DNA from: Polynucleobacter meluiroseus
GTDB lineage: Bacteria; Pseudomonadota; Gammaproteobacteria; Burkholderiales; Burkholderiaceae
NCBI GenBank assembly: GCA_945901245.1
Contig: CAMDKY010000003.1
Coordinates: 1 to 64,000, forward strand
Reading direction: 5' to 3'
DNA: 64,000 bases
Below the pieces are notes generated by a model. The model was not told the origin of the DNA. It searched no databases and saw only the letters and a list, made by a program, of their open reading frames with translations. This document shows positions 57,445-64,000 of the stretch, piece after piece. Numbering within the stretch: position 1 is the first letter of the stretch; every line of letters starts with the position of its first letter. The translations under genes were made by a program, and so were the position numbers.

Positions 57445-57541
57445 TGTTTTTTGCTCTCTGCTGTTGCCACACAATAAAAGACACAGTTTAAATTGATGGA
57501 TTCACCAAATTGAAGCATGAACACCATCTGCCCCCAAAATA

Positions 57542-57556
57542 GTGCAATAAATGCAC
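57542..57556. promoter_or_regulatory. Palindrome GTGCA-N5-TGCAC, candidate operator
   Basis: A perfect 5-bp inverted repeat around ATAAA sits between the divergent GGT-family gene and the TRAP operon, at a position suited to a shared regulator. It is short, so chance is possible. No regulator gene is adjacent. Confidence 0.3.
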
Positions 57557-57697
57557 CTAACTAGGGAATGTCCCGATTAGAACAAGTTGGGTTTGTACTA
57601 AATTGAATTGCAATCATTTAATTTTGATATTTTAGTTGCACCGCACAATATTAATCACAATTTTTTAATTAAGTTCAACTTCTTAGGAGATTTAAAT

Positions 57698-58798
57698 ATG
57701 GAATCAAACCGCCGCAAGTTTTTAAGTACCGGTATTGGTGCAGGCGTTGCCGGTGTTGCTCTTGGAGCACCAGCCATCGTGCAAGCCCAATCAGCACAAA
57801 CGTTTAACTGGAAAATGACCAGCGCCTATCCGAAAGGCTCACCTTTCTATATGGACGGTCCTGGAAGTGCAACGGACCTTGCCAAGCGCATCAGCGATAT
57901 GTCTAATGGCCGTTTGAAGATTCAGGTTTTCGGCGCTGGCGAGTTAATTCCAGCGTTTGAGGGTTTTGATGCGGTGCGTTCAGGCACGGTCGAAATGAAT
58001 CACGCTAATAGTTATTTCTGGACTGGCAAAACCTTTGCTGCACAGTATTTCACGGCAGTGCCATTTGGCCTTAACTTTCAAGGCATGAATGGCTGGTTGT
58101 ATGACGGCGGTGGTATTGATCTGTGGAATGAGACCTATGCCCCATTTGGTATGGTGGCTATGCCGTGCGGTAATACTGGTGTGCAAATGACCGGTTGGTT
58201 TAAAAAGAAAATCAATACCGTTGCCGACCTCAAGGGTCTAAAGATGCGCATTCCTGGTCTAGCTGGTAAGGTGTATGCGAGTTTGGGTGTGGATGTGAAG
58301 GTATTACCAGGCGGCGAGATTTTCCCGGCGCTAGAGCGTGGTGTGATTGATGCGGCTGAATTCGTTGGGCCATTTCAGGATCGTCGCCTTGGTCTGCAAA
58401 AAGCGGCCAAGTTTTACTACACCACCGGCTGGCACGAGCCTGCAACTACCTCTGAGCTCCTCATTAATAAAGCAGCATGGGAAAAATTGCCAAAAGACCT
58501 GCAAGCCGTCGTCCAAAATGCGTCTGCAGCGTGTAATGTTATTGGAGAGGCATGGTGTCAGCGAAACAATGCGGAAGCCATGGAGGATTTGGTCAAGAAA
58601 CAGGGCGTCACGGCTTTGCCATTGCCTGATTCCATTGTTGCTGCAATGCGTACCGAAACCAAGAAAATTTTGGATGCTGCCGCAGCGGCTGACCCAATGA
58701 CTAAGAAGGTGCATGATTCGTATTTTGCTTTTAAGCGTAACTACGATACGTGGGCTTCTTATAGCGAGGCAACGTATCACAGCAAAGTTCGCGGCTAA
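57698..58798 (+). CDS. TRAP transporter substrate-binding protein, TakP-like (2-oxo acids)
   Basis: This is a 366-residue periplasmic protein. NRRKFLSTG followed by a hydrophobic stretch and a cleavage site near AIVQAQ forms a Tat-type signal. The mature part contains MPCGNTGVQMTGWFKKKI, LKMRIPGLAGKVYASLG, LPGGEIFPALERGVIDAAEFVGP and GWHEPATTSELL, the pattern of TakP-type binding proteins for 2-oxo acids such as pyruvate. AGGAGA lies before the ATG at 57698; the upstream extension to 57608 is not supported. It heads the three-gene operon. Confidence 0.9.
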   Translation: MESNRRKFLSTGIGAGVAGVALGAPAIVQAQSAQTFNWKMTSAYPKGSPFYMDGPGSATDLAKRISDMSNGRLKIQVFGAGELIPAFEGFDAVRSGTVEMNHANSYFWTGKTFAAQYFTAVPFGLNFQGMNGWLYDGGGIDLWNETYAPFGMVAMPCGNTGVQMTGWFKKKINTVADLKGLKMRIPGLAGKVYASLGVDVKVLPGGEIFPALERGVIDAAEFVGPFQDRRLGLQKAAKFYYTTGWHEPATTSELLINKAAWEKLPKDLQAVVQNASAACNVIGEAWCQRNNAEAMEDLVKKQGVTALPLPDSIVAAMRTETKKILDAAAAADPMTKKVHDSYFAFKRNYDTWASYSEATYHSKVRG

Positions 58799-58831
58799 TC
58801 TACTTTTTTATTTTTTTGAGTTAGGAATTAA

Positions 58832-59356
58832 ATGCAGAAGTCCTTGAATACAATCGCAGTTCGTATTGAAGGCTTACTCGATCACATTGGCAGGGCCACG
58901 TCATATGTGGCCCTTGCCATTGTGGGCTTGATAGTCGTCAACGTAACACTGAGATACAGCATGAGTGTGGGATCCGTTTGGGCGCAGGAGCTTGAATGGC
59001 ATTTGTTAGCTGCATTAATCTTATTTGGGATGAGCTACGCATTACTCCGAGGCGACAATGTCCGGGTTGATTTGTTTTATGCCAACTACACACCTAAAAC
59101 AAAGTTTTATGTTGACCTTTTATCGGCTTCATTAACCGTGGTAGTTGCAATCTTTTTTATATTGCTCTCCATTAAGTATGTCAATCAATCCTTTTCGATT
59201 GGGGAAATGTCACCCGATCCAGGCGGAATTCCATATCGTTGGATCGTGAAAGGGCTCATTCCAATTGGATTCTCTCTTTTAGCGTTACAAGGAATTGGTG
59301 AGTTTTGTCGGGTAGTCGTGAACTACCAAATAAAAGCCGGGAGCAATCATGTTTGA
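58832..59356 (+). CDS. TRAP transporter small permease subunit (DctQ)
   Basis: This 174-residue protein has four predicted membrane helices: ATSYVALAIVGLIVVNVTLR, LEWHLLAALILFGMSYALL, VDLLSASLTVVVAIFFILLSI and a fourth near GLIPIGFSLLALQGIG. SVWAQELEWHLLA and LLRGDNVRVDLFY are DctQ signatures. It stabilises the large permease and helps deliver substrate. Its 3' end overlaps the DctM gene by eight bases. Confidence 0.9.
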   Translation: MQKSLNTIAVRIEGLLDHIGRATSYVALAIVGLIVVNVTLRYSMSVGSVWAQELEWHLLAALILFGMSYALLRGDNVRVDLFYANYTPKTKFYVDLLSASLTVVVAIFFILLSIKYVNQSFSIGEMSPDPGGIPYRWIVKGLIPIGFSLLALQGIGEFCRVVVNYQIKAGSNHV

Positions 59357-60674
59357 GATGCAAACCATGGCTATTTTTATGCTCATTGGCTTTTTTATAT
59401 TGTTGATGATCGGTGTACCTGTAGCCATTTCCTTGGCTACGGTTGGTTTCGTATTTGGGTACTTGGGCTTTGGAGCAACGCTATTTAATCTATTGCCGGC
59501 TCGAGTATTTGGTGTAGTAGCAGGTTACCAGTGGCTTGCCATACCCTTATTTATCTTTATGGGCATCACACTTGAAAAATCGGGATTAGCGGATGATTTA
59601 TTGGATGTAATCGGACACGTTGCCGGCGGTGTTAAGGGCGGTATGGCGGTTGGCATTATTCTATTTGGGGCCTTAATGGGGGCCACCACCGGTATTGTCG
59701 GTGCAACGGTTATTACCTTGGGACTGTTGACCTTGCCAACCTTGATTCGGCGCGGCTATGACAAAAGTATTGCGTGTGGGGCAATTTGTGCATCCGGTAC
59801 CCTTGGGCAAATTATTCCGCCGAGCCTCATTCTGATCTTGCTCTCCGACATCATGCAATTATCGGTTGGTACTTTATTTGCTGCTGCGGTTGGCCCGGGC
59901 ATGATGTTGGTTGTTGTATATATCGTATTCATTTTAATTTTGGGCTGGATTAAGCCTGACTTAATGCCACCCATTCCCAAGGAAGAGCGTAGCCGAGTTT
60001 CTGGTAAGGAATTAACAATCCGCTTTTGGAAGGTGGTCGTACCGCCGATCATGCTAGTCGTTGCGGTGCTCGGGTCGATTGTGGGTGGTGTTGCTGCACC
60101 TACAGAGGCTGCAGCTATGGGGGCAATTGGCGGCGTGATAGTGACTATTTTTTCAGGGCGCTTTAGCTGGGCTAAGTTGAAATTAGTTGCGCTGGATACG
60201 ACCAAAATCAGTGCCATCATGATGTTTATTTTGATCTGCGCACAAGTTTTTGCGCTGTCATTCCGTGGCCTGAATGGCGAAGAGCTAATCGCTGGCATGT
60301 TTGAGGTTATTCCAGGCGGTATTAATAGTGATATTTGGTTTATGTTGCTACTTATATTCATACTGGGCTTCTTTATCGAATGGATTGAGATCAGCTATAT
60401 TGCAGTCCCATTGTTTTTGCCGGTCTTGTTAGCGCAAGGTGCTGACCCGGTCTGGGTGGCCATGATGATTACAGTGTGTTTGCAATCGTCCTTTTTAACG
60501 CCTCCCTTTGGTTGGGCTCTCTTCTATTTAAAAGGAGTTGCGCCGCCTGAGGTGAAAATTAATCATTTATACAAGGGCGTTATTCCATTTTTATTTATGC
60601 AAGGCGTTGCCTTATTCTTGGTTTTCTATTACCCACAGATTTCGCTCTGGTTACCAAAGGCGATTGGTTGGTAA
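59349..60674 (+). CDS. TRAP transporter large permease subunit (DctM)
   Basis: This 441-residue integral membrane protein has about twelve hydrophobic segments. LPARVFGVVAGYQWLAIPLFIFMG, GALMGATTGIVGATVITLGLLTLP and IIPPSLILILLSDIMQLSVGTLF are family blocks; the central PTEAAAMGAIGG separates two halves. It carries substrate with Na+ by an elevator mechanism. Together with the DctP and DctQ genes it makes a complete transporter. Confidence 0.93.
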   Translation: MFEMQTMAIFMLIGFFILLMIGVPVAISLATVGFVFGYLGFGATLFNLLPARVFGVVAGYQWLAIPLFIFMGITLEKSGLADDLLDVIGHVAGGVKGGMAVGIILFGALMGATTGIVGATVITLGLLTLPTLIRRGYDKSIACGAICASGTLGQIIPPSLILILLSDIMQLSVGTLFAAAVGPGMMLVVVYIVFILILGWIKPDLMPPIPKEERSRVSGKELTIRFWKVVVPPIMLVVAVLGSIVGGVAAPTEAAAMGAIGGVIVTIFSGRFSWAKLKLVALDTTKISAIMMFILICAQVFALSFRGLNGEELIAGMFEVIPGGINSDIWFMLLLIFILGFFIEWIEISYIAVPLFLPVLLAQGADPVWVAMMITVCLQSSFLTPPFGWALFYLKGVAPPEVKINHLYKGVIPFLFMQGVALFLVFYYPQISLWLPKAIGW

Positions 60675-60709
60675 GCTAACCTGCTCAAATCTACTGTCTG
60701 CAAATGAAT

Positions 60710-60738
60710 CAGGACCGCATTGCGGTCCTGATTTTCTT
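60710..60738. terminator. Terminator after the TRAP operon
   Basis: CAGGACCG (60710-60717) pairs with CGGTCCTG (60723-60730) around CATTG, followed by ATTTTCTTT. It lies between the convergent dctM and membrane-protein genes. Confidence 0.85.
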
Positions 60739-61274
60739 TACGTTTTGGTTTGAGATCCAAACAAAATAGTATGGACTGCCTCATCTCCCATGGATTGTTG
60801 CAAGCCAAGCAAAATGAGGTAGGGCCAAAGAATAAGCCAATACATAATGGCTATAGAGGTAATATAGATTGGATCACCACGGCCGAATGAAGCAAGGGAT
60901 TCAAGAAATGATTTCCCGTGGAGCAGGCCATCGATGCCGGACTCAACAAGGCTTAGCGCAATCACAATAAGTAAGTAAGCAATCGAGTGCCAAAAGATTG
61001 ATTTAATCAGGCCGCGATTGGTATCTAGTTTTAATGGATAGATCGCTTTTCCTATCATCATAAATTTGGCACATAAGCCCGCTTTAATAAGTGCTAAACC
61101 AAATGGGGTAATGGAAATTGCAGCCTCTCGTAATACAGCAAGCGTAAAAAATGCGATGGCACAAAACCACGCCGCAAAATACAGGGCCAAGAGTGAGGCC
61201 TGGATAAATTCGTCTTTAATCCGGTGGCGCAGACTTGGTTTTAGATTGTGTGCTGGGGCGTTTTGGTCTGTCAT
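60738..61274 (-). CDS. Uncharacterised inner-membrane protein, four predicted helices
   Basis: I do not recognise a family with certainty. This 178-residue protein has a basic cytoplasmic N-terminus and four hydrophobic segments: LLALYFAAWFCAIAFFTLAVL, FGLALIKAGLCAKFMMIG, IFWHSIAYLLIVIALSLVESGI and ITSIAIMYWLILWPYLILLGL. It has conserved-looking polar residues in the membrane (Glu in LVESGIDGLL) but no catalytic motif. It is flanked by a terminator and divergent from the cupin gene. Confidence 0.75.
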   Translation of the reverse strand: MTDQNAPAHNLKPSLRHRIKDEFIQASLLALYFAAWFCAIAFFTLAVLREAAISITPFGLALIKAGLCAKFMMIGKAIYPLKLDTNRGLIKSIFWHSIAYLLIVIALSLVESGIDGLLHGKSFLESLASFGRGDPIYITSIAIMYWLILWPYLILLGLQQSMGDEAVHTILFGSQTKT

Positions 61275-61329
61275 CGCTAAATTGTAGCGATCTTCGTGTG
61301 GATGACTGGCTTTGATTTATGCTTGAGTT

Positions 61330-61986
61330 ATGGATATCAATACTGACTTTAAACAGCGCGTGGTTTTGCATGCTGATCAATTAGCATGGCAAGCTTCTCC
61401 TGTTGCTGGAATTGACCGTAAATTGCTCGATCGCGTAGGGGGTGAAGTGGCCCGCGCTAGTTCGATTGTGCGATATGCCCCCAATACCGTGTTTACTCCG
61501 CACCTCCACGACGGCGGTGAAGAGATTTTGGTGCTCGATGGTTGCTTTTCAGACGAAAGGGGTGATTACTTCGCCGGAATGTATTTACGTAATCCACCCG
61601 GCAGTAAGCATGCCCCATTTTCAAATGATGGCTGCACTCTATTTGTAAAACTGCGGCAATTTGCCCAAACGGATAATCAAGAACTACGCATCAATACTAA
61701 AACCAAGGATTGGTATCCAGGTCTGGTACCAGGCTTATCCGTGATGCCACTGCATGAACACGATGGCATTAGTACAGCATTGGTTCGCTGGGCCCCCAAT
61801 ACGGTGTTTAACCCCCATGTGCATCCTGGCGGCGAGGAGATCTTTGTTCTGGAAGGTATTTTTCATGATGAGTTTGGCGCCTACCCCAAGGGAAGCTGGA
61901 TACGCAGTCCCCGTTACAGTAAACACGCACCGTTTACCAAGGAAGAGGGTGCGCTGATCTTCGTTAAGGTAGGCCACTTAATATAG
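61330..61986 (+). CDS. Tandem cupin (ChrR-like) protein
   Basis: This 218-residue protein has two similar cupin domains, about 12-115 and 120-218. Each contains the metal pattern HxHxxGEE and a later His: PHLHDGGEEILVLDG...SKHAPF in the first and PHVHPGGEEIFVLEG...SKHAPF in the second. The repeats are clearly an internal duplication. The closest known family is the ChrR cupin, a zinc-binding anti-sigma-factor domain; here there is no N-terminal anti-sigma domain, so an enzyme or sensor role is equally possible. Confidence 0.85.
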   Translation: MDINTDFKQRVVLHADQLAWQASPVAGIDRKLLDRVGGEVARASSIVRYAPNTVFTPHLHDGGEEILVLDGCFSDERGDYFAGMYLRNPPGSKHAPFSNDGCTLFVKLRQFAQTDNQELRINTKTKDWYPGLVPGLSVMPLHEHDGISTALVRWAPNTVFNPHVHPGGEEIFVLEGIFHDEFGAYPKGSWIRSPRYSKHAPFTKEEGALIFVKVGHLI

Positions 61987-62066
61987 GTTCAAATAGCACT
62001 CAGTAAGCCAGCCGTTTGTGCTCCAAATAACGGGCTCCAGTACCCTCCAAGTGTATGATTTGAGCC

Positions 62067-63194
62067 ATGCAAGAAGGCCCTAATTTCACCCAGCCAAAAC
62101 AAGATGGGCAGCACATTGTTCAGCTTGTCCGCAACTGGGGCCCAGTCGGAGGCATGGAATCCTATGTTTGGCATTTAAGCCATGCGTTAGCAGAGCGCAA
62201 TTGCCGCATCACGATAGTCTGTGAAAAAGCCCATGCGCAGCCACTTACTGGCACTATTAAAGTGATCGAAATTGGGGTGTTGCCGCCTAAGCCACGTTGG
62301 GTTCTGTATTGGCGTTTTGCGAATCAGGTTGAAGCGGTAGTGCAATCGATTCGGCGTCAAGGCGAATGCCTTGTGCATTGCCACGAGCGTTCCATTAGCC
62401 ATGACCTAACGACTTTCCATTCCATGCCATTTGCTTCAATTAAAGACAAATCCATTTGGCGGCGTTTATCAGTTCGGGTTTGGGCTTACTTGCGCATGGA
62501 AGCTCGTGAATTGGGTGAGCCGCCATACCCTAGCGTTTGCGTTGTCCCGGTATCTGCCGTAATTGCCAATGCAATTGCCCGTTATTACCCATCGGTTGTA
62601 AGGCAAATAGCAGCCCCCATTTCTCCAGGTGTAATGGCGATGGCGATTCGGCCTCTACGCATTGTTACCGATGACGGCGGCACCATTGGGTTTATTGGAA
62701 AAGAGTGGGGCCGCAAGGGCTTTGCTCTTTTTATGCAAATAGCGAAGCAGTTGCAATTACAGCGCCCTCATTTACGGGTTCTGGTATTGGGACCAGAAGA
62801 AGTAAAAGTGGCACACCTCTGTCAAGATTACCCGGGAGAAATCGAGTTTCTCGGTTGGCAAGCGAGCGAACCATTTTTTCAGCAACTGGATTTATTGATA
62901 CATCCTGCTGGGAGCGAGGCCTATGGCATGGTGATTGCAGAGGCAATGGCCTGTCAAGTACCCGTACTGGTATCGGATGCTTGTGGCGCTGCTGTAGACG
63001 TATCCGTCAGCCACGGCCGAGTCTTATCCCTCAACGAGTCGGTCAGTCAATGGGCGCAAGCAGGGGATGCATTGCTCTCCAATACACAGTCCATGGCGGG
63101 ATATCTGCGGCCATGGGCGCAAGTTGCCGCAGAATACGAAACGCAATATCAAGCAATTTCATTCAAAAAATACAAAACCATCACAAAACCATAA
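62067..63194 (+). CDS. GT4-family glycosyltransferase
   Basis: This is a 375-residue GT-B enzyme. The N-terminal Rossmann half opens VQLVRNWGPVGGMESYVWHLSHAL with the glycine loop. The C-terminal half has GTIGFIGKEWGRKGFALFMQIA and the nucleotide-sugar motif HPAGSEAYGMVIAEAMACQVPVLVSD (E-x7-E). The WaaG/RfaG-like family members add sugars to lipopolysaccharide or exopolysaccharide. Donor and acceptor are unknown. It is followed 4 bases later by the membrane protein, suggesting a common transcript. Confidence 0.88.
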   Translation: MQEGPNFTQPKQDGQHIVQLVRNWGPVGGMESYVWHLSHALAERNCRITIVCEKAHAQPLTGTIKVIEIGVLPPKPRWVLYWRFANQVEAVVQSIRRQGECLVHCHERSISHDLTTFHSMPFASIKDKSIWRRLSVRVWAYLRMEARELGEPPYPSVCVVPVSAVIANAIARYYPSVVRQIAAPISPGVMAMAIRPLRIVTDDGGTIGFIGKEWGRKGFALFMQIAKQLQLQRPHLRVLVLGPEEVKVAHLCQDYPGEIEFLGWQASEPFFQQLDLLIHPAGSEAYGMVIAEAMACQVPVLVSDACGAAVDVSVSHGRVLSLNESVSQWAQAGDALLSNTQSMAGYLRPWAQVAAEYETQYQAISFKKYKTITKP

Positions 63195-63198
63195 CAAG

Positions 63199-64000
63199 AT
63201 GAAATACAACCTACAGCTGACATTTCAATACGGCCTTACTATTTTTCTGAGTGCCTTTTTATTGTTTCAAGTACAACCCCTGATTGGCAAAATGATCTTG
63301 CCGTGGTTTGGCGGCTCGGCATCGGTTTGGACAACCTGCATGCTATTTTTTCAAGCGACCTTGTTGTTTGGTTACGTTTATTCCCACTGGATTGTGAAGG
63401 CCCTGAGCCCCTATCGGCAAAGTATCTTGCACATTGCCTTGCTGCTGATTAGTTTGTCTTTATTGCCATTGGCTGCGAGTGAGCTATGGAAGCCTATGGG
63501 TAGTGAAAATCCCACCTTGCAAATTCTGGGGCTTTTATTTGCTTCCATTGGCTTACCTTATTTTGTACTGTCGACTACAGGCCCCCTAATTCAGGCATGG
63601 TTTGCGCGTGAGCGTACTGGTGGCATTCCATACCGTCTGTTTGCCTTATCAAATTTTGGTTCGATGCTGGCCTTATTGGCTTATCCGATTGCATTTGAGC
63701 CGATGTTACCAACCCAGTGGCAATCCTATTGCTGGTCGGCCCTGTATGCCGTATTTGTAGTGACCTGCGGTATCTTGGCATGGCGCAACCGCAATAGCGT
63801 CGCCTTTTTGGAAACAGACCACGATAACGCGCCGGCACCATCCGCCTCCAACTTAACCACTTGGATTTTATTGGCAGCCTGCCCATCGATCTTGATGGTA
63901 GCTGATACCAGTTTCTTGACCGAGAACATAGCACCGGTTCCGATGATTTGGGTAGCCCCTTTGGCGCTCTACCTCCTTTCCTTCATTATTTGCTTTGAGG
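63199..64000 (+). CDS. Polytopic membrane protein, N-terminal part of the fused MFS/spermidine-synthase type (partial)
   Basis: The frame opens with ATG at 63199 and continues past the window end (267 codons seen). FLSAFLLFQVQPLIGKMILPWFGGSASVWTTCMLFFQ is the start typical of large membrane proteins with a C-terminal spermidine-synthase-like methyltransferase domain. At least seven hydrophobic segments are visible, including LPYFVLSTTGPLIQAWF. The C-terminal domain lies beyond the window. The function of this family is not established. Confidence 0.8.
   Translation, partial: MKYNLQLTFQYGLTIFLSAFLLFQVQPLIGKMILPWFGGSASVWTTCMLFFQATLLFGYVYSHWIVKALSPYRQSILHIALLLISLSLLPLAASELWKPMGSENPTLQILGLLFASIGLPYFVLSTTGPLIQAWFARERTGGIPYRLFALSNFGSMLALLAYPIAFEPMLPTQWQSYCWSALYAVFVVTCGILAWRNRNSVAFLETDHDNAPAPSASNLTTWILLAACPSILMVADTSFLTENIAPVPMIWVAPLALYLLSFIICFE

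Overview
The window is a stretch of bacterial chromosome, densely packed with genes on both strands. Gene content points to a betaproteobacterium of the Burkholderiaceae, most likely Polynucleobacter or a close relative. The evidence is the odhA-odhB-lpd block followed by zapE, the thrS-infC-rpmI-rplT-pheS-pheT-ihfA-merR order, a Bug-family binding protein, an H-NS protein of the short betaproteobacterial type, a DUF6352 protein and a PaaI-type thioesterase beside a Pro tRNA. GC content looks moderate (about half). Genus-level assignment is inference. I saw no insertion sequence, prophage, CRISPR array or rRNA.

Region by region: 1-5850 holds the start of an ETF-ubiquinone oxidoreductase (minus strand), a two-subunit 3-oxoacid CoA-transferase, an unusual one-piece CDF metal transporter/alpha-beta hydrolase fusion, and relA. 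5867-13977 runs from a Val tRNA through the translation and nucleoid operon (thrS, infC with an ATC start codon, rpmI, rplT, pheS, pheT, ihfA, merR) to a VOC protein. 14004-15825 has a Pro tRNA, a thioesterase, an H-NS gene behind a very AT-rich promoter region, and an HTH/degenerate-receiver regulator. 16035-22791 is the 2-oxoglutarate dehydrogenase operon, with a structured 5' leader on sucA, plus zapE. 22801-27586 covers a PHP phosphatase, trpS, a methyltransferase, dapA and bamC. 27646-41325 carries housekeeping genes on both strands (ribosomal oxygenase, SlyD, cysE, trmJ, suhB, lpxH, ppiB, a TPR protein, cysS, an AlkA-like glycosylase, accA, tilS and lysC), interrupted by a ParE/RelE-type toxin-antitoxin pair with a palindromic operator.

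41378-51214 begins with a Ser tRNA and holds an AI-2E-family permease, nhaA, an esterase, several poorly characterised genes (DUF1993, a papain-like candidate, a secreted nuclease, DUF6352, a 55-residue orphan small protein, a zinc-ribbon/Smr protein), the yqjD-yqjE-yqjK envelope set, darP and rhlE. 51402-61274 is the more accessory, catabolic part. It holds a Bug solute-binding protein, an enoyl-CoA hydratase-like protein facing a CaiB-type CoA-transferase, a VOC protein, a methyltransferase-like membrane protein, a gamma-glutamyltransferase-family enzyme, and a TakP-like TRAP transporter for 2-oxo acids. 61330-64000 has a tandem cupin protein, a GT4 glycosyltransferase and the start of a membrane protein of the spermidine-synthase-fused family.

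Most of the window is core metabolism, translation, envelope biogenesis and carboxylic-acid uptake, as expected of a streamlined freshwater heterotroph. No clear large undescribed defence or secretion system is visible. The best candidates for new biology are the CDF-hydrolase fusion, the 55-residue stand-alone small protein, the zinc-ribbon/Smr protein, the papain-like protein, the sucA leader RNA and several hairpin pairs in intergenic regions.
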